Shown piece after piece: positions 36,106-47,435 of a stretch of DNA of 64,000 bases; positions within the stretch are counted from its first letter, which is position 1, and each line of letters opens with the position of its first letter. The notes beneath the pieces were generated by a model. It saw nothing but the letters and a program-made list of their open reading frames with translations, was not told the origin of the DNA and did not search any database. The translations under genes and the position numbers were made by a program. The DNA is taken from positions 2,905,001 to 2,969,000 of the forward strand of contig OZ024843.1 in NCBI GenBank assembly GCA_964017145.1, written 5' to 3'. The stretch comes from Agrocybe praecox (Eukaryota > Basidiomycota > Agaricomycetes > Agaricales > Agrocybaceae).

Positions 36106-37491
36106 CTACAGGAAAGTCCTGAAATATTCTGTAAGCGCGAGCAAAGCAAGACTTTGGCCATAAGGCATGCTTGTCAAAGGGACTTTCTTGTATTCCTCCG
36201 GGTCTGAAAATACCGGCGTCCCGAAAGACACATTCTCCAGCTCCCCGGTAGACGAAATGTTGCTGATGACCGCTTCGATTGCTTTTCTAGCCGCGGCCAA
36301 GTAGCGCTCCTCTTTTGGTATCAATCTCAGGCGGAGAGATTTGAGGATACCATAAGCAAATCCAGCTGTCGCCGAAGCCTCTAGATAGGATGTTGAGTCA
36401 TCGAGGATAGTGTGCCAAAGTCCGGTCGTCTGGTCTTGACACGCAACAAGTGCGTCAATCTGTGTAACAAGCGTCGAAACCAAGAATAAACGGACACCGT
36501 CGTCTTTGGAAAGGTTCAACATCTCAATGAAATCGGGTATTGCCACAGTTACCCAGCAATTTCCCCTCGCCCACCTCACTTTGCCAAAGTGGTGTCTGCC
36601 AGCAAATGTCCATCCTACAATTTAGGTCAGCTTTTATCGGATGAATGGAATGTGAAACCAATTCTAACCGTGAAACCACAGTCCTGTTGTAATGTCTCTG
36701 AGGTACTGAATACTAATACGAGTTAGTTATCTTCATTCAATGTCAACACATAACTTGAAATACTCACTGAAGAAGAAATTGTCTCTTAGCTTCCTCGATA
36801 TATTCTTTTCGTCCAAGTACCAATCCGATCTTCGTGAGTGGCAACACCGACATCATCAATGTATCATCCCAGAGCTGCTGGTGATTTGCATCCAGGTAGG
36901 TAATATGCTGTAAACCGCCTTCTTCTGTGCGCGGCATATCATTCATTACCCACTCAGCCCAAGAGTCTAGATGCACGGCATAATCTGCCAGTCCAGCGTC
37001 ATGAACGTAGGCTGCTGTGAGAAATGGTGACATGGTATTCACATTCTGTTTTTAATGACTGTCATTCTAGGCTCACAATATTGCACAAAGTGTCTGGCTT
37101 ACCTTTGACGTTCCAATTGCAAAGCGGTCGCGGAACCACTCTAAACAAATCTGAAGGATTGTTTTATCGCCGGTGATCCCATAAAATTGCCACAGCCCAT
37201 ACAGCCCTGCAAAGCAGATCATCATTGGCCCCATTTGGCGCTATATTGTGGGGCTAAATTTACCGATTCCGTGTGTCCACTGAGCAATTGTAAGTTGGGT
37301 CTCTTGCCCCGTATATCGCAAGAAATACTCACCTCCCAGTCATTCCAACCTTTTGTATCAATAATACGACCGTCAGGCAACTTCAGAAGAAACTCCCCTG
37401 TCGTATCCTCGATATTGACTAGGCACTGTATAAGGTTGGATATATGGCCTTGTATCGCCGTTTTGTGCGGATTGACATTTCTAAGAGACAT
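36106..37491 (-). CDS. GH105 unsaturated rhamnogalacturonyl hydrolase
   Basis: Glycoside hydrolase of family 105 (YteR/RhiN type), which removes unsaturated galacturonic acid from pectin-derived disaccharides made by rhamnogalacturonan lyases. Six exons: 37491-37333, 37279-37264, 37206-37103, 37045-36768, 36712-36669 and 36614-36106, giving 369 residues, the usual family length. The alpha/alpha-barrel signatures are visible: NDWEWTHGIGLYGLWQFY, the acidic LWDDTLMMS segment carrying the likely catalytic Asp, WFHGWTFAG, VRWARGNCW and a C-terminal LTSMPYGQSLALLAL. One exon is just 16 nt and encodes the WTHGI part of a conserved motif, which supports the splicing. No signal peptide is evident, so it is probably cytoplasmic, as is common for this family. 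It is divergent from an MFS transporter 343 bp away. Confidence 0.9.
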
Positions 37492-37834
37492 CGTGTTGCT
37501 TGACTCTTTCTCGGATTGGAATTTATGAACACTGTGATAACGAGGTTTAAATATGGATTAAAGAAGCCGGGCCGCTTTATTTGCTCATACATATCACTGG
37601 GGTATGATTTAAAGGAATTTCAGGACAGAATCGAAGTCATTCGATCAGGCTGGGGTATGCATGTGATGCGGGGCACACATTTTCTTTCTCCAAACAACAA
37701 ATTCCCCATCTGCTCCCCGGTCCGCTAAAGAAGAGGCGACAGTGTCTCATAAAAGGTTTCCACCTCGCAGGTAACATGGTTCCTCTCCTGGGCCCCAGCA
37801 AACGTTGTCGCGCATCCTTTTTTTTGGTACATAA
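37492..37834. promoter_or_regulatory. Divergent promoter region GH105 / MFS transporter
   Basis: This 343-bp interval between divergent start codons must contain both promoters. No exon was found and no motif stood out. A C/T-rich TCCTTTTTTTTTGG tract precedes the transporter start. Confidence 0.4.
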
Positions 37835-40603
37835 ATGGCTTCTGACGGAAACCAAAAATATGTTGAAGATTTACGCCTGGAATCCACCTCTCCAAATCCT
37901 CATGGGATCAAAGCAGCAGGTGAAAGGCTTCGTTATGATATATTCGGCGCTGAACTAATATCCACTGGTTTCCTTAGGCATGGACGCCGAAGTAGCAGAT
38001 TTCTTCGCAAGGAAATTACACGATACCGGACGGCCTGTTATTGACGAGAAAACCAACGCGCGCCTTCGATGGCTTATTCATAAACGTGTTCTTGTCAGTG
38101 GATTTTCTCATCGTGTATATTTTGTATTTTACTCAATGGCTTTGAGTATAGGTTGTTATGGTAGTGACGTACTGTAAGTCGTACTTTAGCAATCGATTTC
38201 GAATGAGTTTCAAAGTTTTCCGTCTAATTTAGTCGCTCAAACCTTGGATAAAGGGTATCTCACAGAATATATAAAACTCATACGACTTTCTTACGTCGTC
38301 ACTACTTTTCAGAACCATTAACTTCGCGTCAATAATGGGTATTCGTGAAGACACCCATCTACATGGACAACAATACGCGTGGCTAACAACATGCGGTTTG
38401 TTATTGCCGAGCTAGTAAATATGCTTTCTACTAACGTTTGAACTTTCAGTGTACATTGCAATGTAATTTTTCCCCTTTTATTACGAAGCCAGAACCTAAA
38501 CTGAATCAATCAGTTTATTATGGGAGTTTCCGACCAACCGTTTACTGCAAAGATTGCCAATTGCGAAGTATTTGGGAGTAAAGTCTGTTTTGATTTTGTG
38601 ACCCAAATACCCTGTGCACTAATGAATTCGAATACTTAGTATCGCTGCATGGGGAGTTGTACTTGCTTGCACGGCAGTCTGCAAAGATTTTGCTGGCCTT
38701 GTCACTGTACGAACTCTGCTTGGAATTTTCGAATGTGTCTGCCAACCGGCGTTTGTATATCTGTAGGTTAAGTCTAGCTTCGTACGCCATTATTCTAACA
38801 TATACATTACCTAGATCAACAATGTGGTACACCCGCGAAGAACAAGCGCTGGTGATCGGAGCTTTTTACTCGATGAATGGCTTTCAGCAGTGTGTTGGTG
38901 GTTTGATAGCATATGGCATCGCACACGTTCATCACGCGAAGCTAAAAAACTGGCAAATATTGTTCACTGTGGGATATTTCTCTCACTATTCGTCCAACAA
39001 TAACAACTAAGTTGACGATCTTTCTAGTTATTAGGTTGCATAACTTTCGTCTGGGGACTTTTTGTACTGTGGTGGCTTCCGGATAGTCCTATTCATGCCA
39101 AATGCTTTACCCCTGAAGATCGACTCTTGATGGCCGAGCGAGTGAGGAAAAACGACACCGGTATTCAGAACAAGGAATTCAAGGTACTTCCTGTTTCCAA
39201 TTTGTCAAACTTTCATCATTGAAATTTTTTGAAAATCAAAATCAAAATCCAGGTATATCAGGCATGTACGTTGCATTTCCTGCTGCGATTGTATGGTTAT
39301 TCACAAAAGCCACTTTTTGACTCAGATGAAGCACTGAAGGACTGGACTGTGTGGGCCATTGTGATGATATCGTTCACAAATGCACTTCCGACTGGGGGCT
39401 TAGGAGCGTTCTCCAACATTATCTTGACCGCTTTCGTACGCATACCATTTTCACACTGATAAATTACTGATGCAGCTTTTAGGGATTTACTCAACTTCAA
39501 ACATACTTGCTGGCTATTGCTCAGGGTAAGTTTGGCTTCAGGAAATACATACCTTTTAATGGCTTTTGATAGGTTCATTTTACGATAGGTGTAATTATTA
39601 TGGCGTTCCTCTTCAGCGCAGCTTATCTATCAAAGCGTTACAAGCAAAGACTTTTGCTGGCATTTGTGGGTTTAATGACCAATAATTTCCTATGCTGCTC
39701 AACAATCAATTCGCAAAAAATAAACAGACATACACGCTACCTAACGTGGCTGGTACCATTGTTTTCCTTTGTACAAACCTTTCTTATTGATACTCTGATA
39801 TCACGAGTGGTACTGAATCTCCATCTCTTCAGGCGTTCAGACTTCCGCGAAGACCAAGGTTGGCCTTCTCATTGCATTCTAGTGAGCACATTTTCTTTAC
39901 AAGCTTTGGTCTGCTCATATTACCTTTCTCAACAGCTGCACTCAAGGCTTCGGTGCAGTGGCAGTGCTCAATTTAGCTGTCATGTCGGGCAACATAGGAG
40001 GGGTATGTTCTGTCGTATCTTTGATATTTTCTAAATCTCAACGGGTTTCGAATATTCGAGCGCACTAAACAAGCCGTAACATCAAGTCTGGTATTTATGT
40101 AGGTGCTTTATTTTTTGACTGCTTCACCTGCTGATTTGGCTCACCGACATCCCATATAGCGCTTGGGCTGTTGGGAACGCCGTTGGACCACAAGGTGTGA
40201 ATTGTATCATGACGTGACTATCTCTTGGAAAGCCAACAAATTTTCCAGTTTTCCAAGACAAAGATGGGCCACGCTACGTCAAAGCATTCGTAGCGCATAT
40301 CATTGTGTATGGGGTGCAGCTAGTTACAATCTTGCTTCTACGCGTACACCTAATGCGCCAGAATGTTCTGAAACGTCGCGAGCAAGGGCTCAGTTCCAAG
40401 AAAAGTGCCGAAGAGATTGTAATTATTTTCACTTCGGTCTAGATTTCAATTTTACTGACAGGTATAACAGGAGGAGGAGATTGCCCACGAGCATGCATTT
40501 GACGACTTGACAGACAAGGAAAACCCAGAATGTGCGTATCATCTACCCGATTTCTTGCGTGTGTAATCTCTGACACCGAGGTTTAGTCCGCTATGTTTAT
40601 TGA
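37835..40603 (+). CDS. MFS transporter of the Dal5-like anion:cation symporter family
   Basis: Twelve-helix plasma-membrane permease of the fungal allantoate-permease-like (ACS) family, whose known members carry carboxylates and vitamins. The model has 22 exons and 521 residues: 37835-37919, 37978-38093, 38152-38173, 38233-38254, 38313-38395, 38450-38462, 38514-38582, 38640-38762, 38815-38968, 39028-39183, 39253-39265, 39326-39435, 39483-39525, 39589-39665, 39728-39770, 39833-39881, 39936-40002, 40061-40098, 40160-40194, 40249-40418, 40471-40531 and 40587-40603. Two exons are 13 nt. Family marks include LDKGTINFASIMGI, LLWEFPTNRLLQRLP, STMWYTREEQALV, LPTGGLGAFSN, AVGNAVGPQVFQ and the C-terminal NPEFRYVY. 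The intron number is high even for this locus, but frame and motifs fit at each junction. The substrate is unknown; the GH105 neighbour suggests a sugar-acid product. Confidence 0.85.
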
Positions 40604-40839
40604 TATTTCACTGCTTTCCCTTATGCATGTCAGATTTGCATATGTAAACCATTTGTAGCGGAAGTTTTGATTCGATGAATGAGCTGCATAAGCCGTTTGA
40701 CGGTAAGAAAAACATAAGGCACACATCTGATAGCTGCAAATCATTTGCTCTACATCTGCGTTTGCCTGTGTTCTTTCATACAGTTACTAGTGATATTTAA
40801 TACAACAAAGAAAAGAAAAGAAAAGATTTGTGATTTCGG

Positions 40840-43807
40840 TCATGCGGAAGGTGGTCGACCTAATGTTAAATCGAGTTGTAGGGCAAGTTTTTCTACTTCC
40901 TTCTCTACATGATTTATTCGGGTGCGACTGCGAACGGACTTGTTAATGAGTCCACATAAAACAACAGAGGATACATACTCGAAGTTCGATCTTTGACCAT
41001 ATTCGAATGCTTGTGAGAACCCCAATTGCTGAGTGTGCTCTGCCTGCTTCTTGCCTCGTTGATTCTGCTTCTCGACGAGGTTCTTCAAAGAAGGTAATAT
41101 TCGGGCATACTCTCGCTCCAGCTAAAAGATATTTAGCATCAAATTACGTGAGCTTGTAAAGACATGCTCACCATCCGCGTGCGCGCAATCAACGAGTCTT
41201 CATCATAACGTCCTGCCCCGAGGATATCCTGTTTCATTCGCTTGAGCTCTTCAAACCACTTTGTTTCTTGTTCGCTCAGTTCTGGCAATGCTTGTTTCAT
41301 CAGTGCTTGCAAAACTCGGTCCAGGCGTGCCAGCAGGGTTTTCTGTTCATCCTGTATTTTGTTGAATCTAGCTTGAGCTTCTTGGCGTAAGGGTCCTTTG
41401 AGCTCTTCAACAAGCTTCGCCATTTCTCCGCATCTTTTGGCTTGTGCGGCAAGTTCGTCCTTTTGTAGTGCGGTTCGAGCAACGACTTGTCGATATGCGA
41501 TGTGAATATCACGAACTTGTGATGATATCTGCCCAACAGTTTTTGCAATGAAGCGGAGCGTGTCCGGAGTTAAAACAAATTCCTTTGACCCTGAAGGAGA
41601 ACCCGGCAGCGAGAGCTTGGGAAAACTCGGAAGACCAATTGGACTCAAGACGAACGTAGGTGGCTTATATGGTTCATTTCCTAGCAAAGATATATAATCG
41701 GAAGGCCCAGTTGGATGGACGAGCCATTTTTTAGCCTTGCCGTCTGCAGTAGACGCATTTTCCTCGACCTGGGTTGGTTCAGGTCGAGAGAGCTCCGGAG
41801 TGACTGTGAGAGGGAAAGAAGTAATCCGCATCATTGATGTTAGGATAAAGATACTGTATGTGAGATATACATCGTTCGGTATGACAACCGCAACAATTGG
41901 ATTGGAGCATCTAGAAAGGTCTTGTAAGTGAAGAACAACACAGCAGCCCGATTTAATACTTACTTCCTTTCTACCGAGAAGGTATTCAAGATGGGTTGAA
42001 CATTTGTGGTCAATTCCTTCTCTAGACCTTGCTTCAACACCGTATCGTCTTCGCCTTCCTCGCGTAGACTGATAGCCAGATTTCGAAGCACGGGTGAGAT
42101 ATCTAGAGCATGTACCCCAAATGCATGATAGACGTAAAGCATATCATCATGCATAGGATCCAGAAGAAATACAGGATGATTTCCGCGCAATAAATCAAGT
42201 AAAGGAGTGGCATTTGGATCCTCCGACACTTGATTAAGCATATCGACTAAACCAAGATCAATGCTCTCGTAGACAGCTAGCATCGGTAAATCACGATTTG
42301 AAAACTGCAGCGATCGCTCAGAGAGTGTCGAGTTAGAGCTATGTATATAACTCACCTGCTTGCTCTCCCATCTGGCCTCAACTTTATCAACGTCTAAGAA
42401 GAGATCAACCTTTCCATCTTGATATGAGACTAGCAAAGCGCCTAGGTGTTGGGTGTCTCCTTTGTCCTCTTCAGGACTGATATCATCGGTTCCAAAAGCA
42501 AGGTATACGATATCTGTGGCGTCTCCTCCTTCACTACCCTCGATCACGAGTGGGGATGGTTGAAGAAGGAAAGGCCCTTGTCTTAAGGGCGCTGCTTTGA
42601 TAGTATTGGGTGGGTGCATTGGGACTTTGCTGGAGGTGGCAGGGAACGCTGTTCCAGGTGGTAATTGTTTGACGAGAGAGGTAACATATTTGCGCTGATA
42701 ATCGTAGATGGGTGAGAGGTTTTTCGAAGGGAATGTCGTGTCTTGAAGATATTCTTGTTTTGCTGATATGAAGCAATCCAAAGAGTGGATATACGATGAT
42801 GGAATAGATCTAGAAACAGTAACCAGTGTTAGACGGCTCGCCGCAACGGTATTTCATAGCACCTACGCATTCTGAGGCATATAAGGGCACATTGCATATA
42901 TATCTCCTGACTTCATCACAGCGTAAATAGTTAAAGGTCCCCAATCAGCTTGCCCCTTCCCTAAGGTGAACGACGAAACCTCTCTTTCGGAATCATCTTC
43001 TGCCATAAACGAATGTGTCTTCTTGTCAGGAACGAATGACAAAACTTGTTGAGGTTCTTCTGTATCAACAGAGATATCATATTCCCTGCGCACAGTCAGG
43101 CCTTTTGTTCTGTCAGAAAATTATATACACAGACCTGAATTTCCCGTCAATTGTCATAACAAGCAATGTTGAACCAGCCTCGCCCCAAGGATGCCAATCA
43201 ATTTTGGCTATAGGAGCAGAATTGTCCGTGGCATGATAGAATTGTCCAACTTGGACCGACCTGATTAGATGTATAAGATAGGAACTATCAAAGGCTGAAA
43301 CTGAGTTTACTTACTTGCAATCGATTGATTCTGGCACAAGCCTACTATATCCACTGCGGGGTAGGACAATTACAGCTACTTGATAAGCTCCAGCCACTGC
43401 TAATAGTTTGCCACTTGGGTTCAGAGATATTTGTCGTATTTCAAATTGGATATTGGGTGTATGAAGTGTCTTGGGGGAAACTTCAGTTTCATAGTTGTAA
43501 TATATATGGGCAGACATACTTTATAGGATTTTCTCAAGCTACGACTAAGCTTGAGGTCGCCGAATGAAGACATTCTAATTTCCTTTCCAGCGGCAACTAT
43601 GAGGTCCGCGTCCTTCAGTATCATGATCTGTCGACGACCTGAGGGCGTCAAATTTGCATCCGAACCAACATTCGTAAAGTTTGGTAAAGTGTTCGTTGAT
43701 AGTTCCAGTACGTTCTTCGAGTCACCAATTCGACCATCATAAGACTTTGGCAAAGAAAAGATGGGATGTTCGCGCAAAAGTCTCGCCCATTCGTCTGTAT
43801 CGGTCAT
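40840..43807 (-). CDS. NUP82: Nucleoporin Nup82/Nup88 family
   Basis: Cytoplasmic-side nuclear pore protein involved in mRNA export. Nine exons: 43807-43520, 43469-43315, 43260-43135, 43085-42867, 42809-42356, 42304-41964, 41910-41172, 41121-40979 and 40927-40840, giving 850 residues. The N-terminal ~520 residues form a beta-propeller-like region (ISLNPSGKLLAVAGAYQVAVI, IDWHPWGEAGSTLLVMT, WGPLTIYAVMKSGDIYAMCPY). The C-terminal third is helical and coiled-coil-rich (QEAQARFNKIQDEQKTLLAR, EQETKWFEELKRMKQDI). This two-part layout and length match Nup82/Nup88. The 51-nt intron 42305-42355 is a multiple of three without a stop, so its retention would add 17 residues. The gene is divergent from PRE10. 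Confidence 0.85.
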
Positions 43808-43911
43808 GATGTTTTTGTGTTAGGTTGTAGGAGCTCGCAAAACAAAGCCTTGTTCCATTCATTCAAATCTGAATGTGTGTGACGCGCCGGATTTGTTCCC
43901 ACGCTAGACTG

Positions 43912-43917
43912 ACGCGT
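43912..43917. promoter_or_regulatory. ACGCGT motif upstream of PRE10
   Basis: One ACGCGT hexamer, within GACGCGTTC, lies 64 bp before the PRE10 start; a near-match GACGCG occurs at 43881. The same hexamer occurs twice between RPN12 and PRE3. It is not rare in the window as a whole, so its role is uncertain. Confidence 0.35.
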
Positions 43918-43980
43918 TCTGGCTGCTTGCGCGTCCCTCCCTATTTCAATTTACCTCCCAAACCACTTTCTATCAACACC

Positions 43981-45064
43981 ATGACTTCAATCGGAACAGG
44001 TTACGATCTTTCAGCGAGCACGTACTCACCGGATGGCCGCATCTTTCAGGTATGTCTTATCTTTCCAGATAATGGATAATTACTCGGTCGACAATCTTAT
44101 ATTTCTCTAGGTAGAGTACGCCAATAAAGCAGTCGAGAACTCAGGGTGAGCAGAGGGAAAGATCGACTCAGTATTCAAAATCTCTTAACTCTCTCAACTG
44201 TTCAGAACTGCTATTGGATTGAAAGTGAAAGACGGGATTGTATTGGCAGTGGAGAAGCTGGTACATTCCAAACTCCTGGTGCCAGAAGCAAATCGACGAA
44301 TCCAAACGATAGACCGTCATATTGGTCTGGTACGCTCGCAAGCCTGAATCGAGGATAGATAATGGACTGACCTAATCTATAGGCCACAGCTGGCCTTCTG
44401 GCTGATGGAAGGCATCTCTCAAATCGTGCAAGAGACGAAGCAGCAAGTTATCGCGAAACGTACAATGCCCCACCACCGTTGACCGTATGATATCCCTACT
44501 GAGGCTTGTTGGAACGCTCAAAACTGACTTGACATAACAGAATGTCGTCGATCGTCTTGGTTTATACGTACAAGCATATACCCTTTATTCGTCAGTTCGT
44601 CCGTTTGGAATCAGCACGATCTTAGGCGCTGTGGACCAGGATGGACCAGGACTTTACGTCGTTGAGCCAAGTGGCGTCTTCTACGTAAGAGTCACTTTTG
44701 TATCTCAGGGATTCAGCGTCATTGAAGTTTAACTAGGGCTACAACGGTGCAGCTGTCGGAAAGGGCAAACAGTTGGCAAAGACAGAGATTGAAAAGTTGA
44801 AGTTGTCTCAACTATCATTACGAGACGCCGTGATAGAAGCAGCAAGGATGTGCGTTGGTTTTGATTTTTCTACAACCATTTCCTTTCTAACATCGTTACA
44901 GTATCTATGTCATTCACGAAGACGCGAAAGACAAAGAATTTGAACTTGAGATCTCGTGGATTGGTCCAGAAAGCAACAATCTTCATGTTCACGTTCCCAA
45001 AGACCTATTGGCGGAAGCAGAAGCCAAGGCCAAGGAGGCCGTGGAAACTTTCGAAGATGAGTAG
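43981..45064 (+). CDS. PRE10: 20S proteasome subunit alpha-7
   Basis: Alpha-type subunit (alpha7, PSMA3-like) of the outer ring of the 20S proteasome. Seven exons: 43981-44049, 44111-44145, 44206-44329, 44383-44484, 44541-44684, 44737-44849 and 44902-45064, giving 249 residues. The N-terminal alpha signature is intact: [28 protein letters not shown] split over exons, followed by [18 protein letters not shown]. The segments [30 protein letters not shown] and [24 protein letters not shown] match the alpha7 group. The C-terminus is acidic (EAVETFEDE), as expected for alpha7. It is convergent with RPN12 (80 bp between stops) and followed by PRE3, so three proteasome genes are adjacent. Confidence 0.95.
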
Positions 45065-45144
45065 GACACTCCAACCACTGTATGATATGTATCGTTTTCT
45101 TACTCAATAATAACGCATAAAACACAATGTATTGTCGTGAAAGA

Positions 45145-46203
45145 TCAAACAATTTGCTCCAATTCTCGAGCATAAGCTAATGAAGCTGCAATTAATCTCT
45201 GTTTCGGGATCTCCATCTTCTCTTCGCCCTTACGCTTGAAGGTAATCGTGCCAGCCGTAAGATCAACCTGCCACCCACGCTGAGGATTGTGTCAGTTATA
45301 TTCAGTTTTAGCATGAGCTCTTCTGCACACCTTCTGAGCAAACGTCAATAGTTCTGACTTGTTTGTGAAGAACAGTAAAGTAGCGGCATCCTTGAGGGGG
45401 AGGCTCTCGTAGGCTGCTTCTTCGCAACTTGCGATTTCATTTCTAAATGAAGAATAAATATGAATGCAACCTTCGACGCCCATTTACGTTGACGTACCGG
45501 ATAGTACCCATCAGACTATCCACGAAGAATTTGTATTCCTCAGCTGGGGCCTCTTCTCTTGCATTCCACACTTTGCTGTAGCTCCCCTCCATTAACCACC
45601 TTTCAAGGTTCACCGGATGCTTGATGAAGGGGTTTTCGGCGATGACATCGGCATCTAAGCACTCGAGGGTTGTGTGGAATTCGGCTATGCGGTTTTGTGT
45701 AAGAAGGCGGATGAGGTTGAGGCCACGAATTGGGTATTCTCGTTTGGAAGGCGGGAGAGATTCACTTGAAGCATTGGTTTAGTAAAAGACAGAGACATTG
45801 TATAGTGGCGTATTACCTGTAGTCGGTGTAGAACGTCTGGAGCTGAGAGAAGTATCTATCGAAGGAAGGCACATCTCGGTTGCGGATGCTAACAAAGGCA
45901 CCGATTTCAAGGATATCGCCTAATGATCGAATGTGAGCCCATGGAAGGTTTTACGAGAAGTTTCGATAACATACGGGCTACTACCAGGTCACCAAGGTTA
46001 ACATCGCCTTGTGGAAGAAGGAGGCCTGTCTCAATTAGACCGAGCTAAAGAGAAGAAAGTGAGATCACTGGGTGAAGCTCGACAATATTGACATGCTCTA
46101 CCTTAAGTTTAGGCAACAAAGCCACACACTTCGTAACGTTGCAAGGCTTTGAGTGGAATGACCGACCGAGTTCTTCGTAGTATGTCTTGAGATTTGCGGC
46201 CAT
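45145..46203 (-). CDS. RPN12: 26S proteasome regulatory subunit Rpn12
   Basis: Non-ATPase lid subunit (PSMD8 family) whose incorporation completes the lid and licenses its joining to the base. Six exons: 46203-46102, 46044-45975, 45919-45817, 45764-45498, 45442-45331 and 45279-45145, giving 262 residues, the usual length. Recognisable segments include LGLIETGLLLPQG, EIGAFVSIRNRDVPSFDRYFSQLQ, YPIRGLNLIRLLTQNRIAEFHT, HPVNLERWLMEGSYSKVW and the winged-helix part AATLLFFTNKSELLTFAQKRGW. The CSN8/PSMD8/eIF3K-type domain is complete. The acceptor of the fourth exon is AAG. It is divergent from PRE3 (163 bp) with two ACGCGT sites between. Confidence 0.95.
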
Positions 46204-46261
46204 TGTAAGGGAGGAGGACAGGGAGGGCAAGAGAAAGTTGATGGTGATGTTACAAACGAGG

Positions 46262-46286
46262 ACGCGTGTATAGAGGCGAGACGCGT
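46262..46286. promoter_or_regulatory. Paired ACGCGT motifs between RPN12 and PRE3
   Basis: ACGCGT occurs at 46262-46267 and 46281-46286, 19 bp apart, in the 163-bp divergent promoter. They lie 59-83 bp upstream of RPN12 and 81-105 bp upstream of PRE3. The hexamer is the MluI/MBF-type box, but here it could be a proteasome-gene element; the function is inferred only from position. Confidence 0.4.
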
Positions 46287-46366
46287 CAGCTCTGATCATT
46301 TCCATAAACGGCCCTACCACCCTTGCCTTCATTCACTCATAACTTTTCCTTTTCAACTACACAATC

Positions 46367-47380
46367 ATGGACCATATCGATATGAACCGCCTCAAGACGG
46401 GCGAAGTTAATCTTGGTGTATGTTCCAATACCTTTGAAACCCGATCCTTATACTAACTGTCCTTTCAAAGACCTCTATCATGGCCGTCCAATTCGATGGC
46501 GGCGTTGTTATTGGTGCTGACAGTCGAACGACGACTGGAAGCTACATTGTACGATTATCACTCAGTGGAAGACTCTCTTGATTGTCGCTCACGGAACTCG
46601 TTTGTCTGTTAGGCAAATCGTGTTACAGACAAGCTTACGCACGTTCACGATCGCATCTACTGCTGTCGCTCAGGCTCAGCAGCTGATACCCAAGCCGTTG
46701 CAGACATCATCCACTACAATCTACAAATGTACAGGTATGTAGGATCTGCTATGCTACCACGGTTTACCGCATACAGTTAAATCATTGTCGTTTAGCCAAA
46801 ATGCAGGCAAACCTCCTTCAGTACATACTGCTGCAGCCCTCTTCCAGAAGATTTGCTACGAGAACAAGGATGCTTTAAGTGCTGGTATCATTGTTGCAGG
46901 CTGGGACGAAGCAAACGGACCAAGTGTATACAATATTCCTCTTGGTGGTGGTTTGTTCCGCCAACCTTGGGCGATTGGAGGTGAGTAGCGTGAATATAGA
47001 TTACTTGATGGGAAAGGAATTTGACGACTATACCAGGGTCCGGCTCGACCTACGTCTACGGCTACTGCGATGCAACTTACAAGGAGGGCTGGGGACGTGA
47101 CGAAACCGTCAATTTCGTTCAGAACAGTACGTTCCATTCTTTCAACATGGAAATATTCTCCTTCAATGATTTGTTTTTAGCTCTTTCATTGGCGATGTCT
47201 CGAGATGGTTCATCTGGAGGTGTGATACGTATGTGCGTTATAACCGAAGACAGCGTTGAGAGGTTGTTCATCCCTGGAGACAAACTGCCGAAATTCTGGG
47301 AAGGACGTGAAGTCTTAGCTGCGCCCACTCAGGCATTGAAGGACGACGGAGATGTTGTACCGATGGCAATTGAAGTATGA
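46367..47380 (+). CDS. PRE3: 20S proteasome catalytic subunit beta-1
   Basis: Caspase-like active subunit of the 20S proteasome. Six exons: 46367-46417, 46471-46548, 46613-46734, 46796-46980, 47037-47126 and 47181-47380, giving 241 residues. A 17-residue propeptide ending in Gly precedes the mature N-terminal Thr (NLG then TSIMAVQF). Counting from that Thr, Asp17 (GAD) and Lys33 (TDK) of the catalytic set are present, and Arg45 (CCR), which gives beta1 its preference for acidic residues. [16 protein letters not shown]-like [14 protein letters not shown]-like [14 protein letters not shown] and [13 protein letters not shown] follow in order. The C-terminal tail is ~15 residues longer than in yeast. 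It is divergent from RPN12. Confidence 0.95.
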
Positions 47381-47435
47381 AAATAATGTGTATTGTAGCT
47401 GTGCAAATATTCCATTCCCTTCTACGACAAGGATA

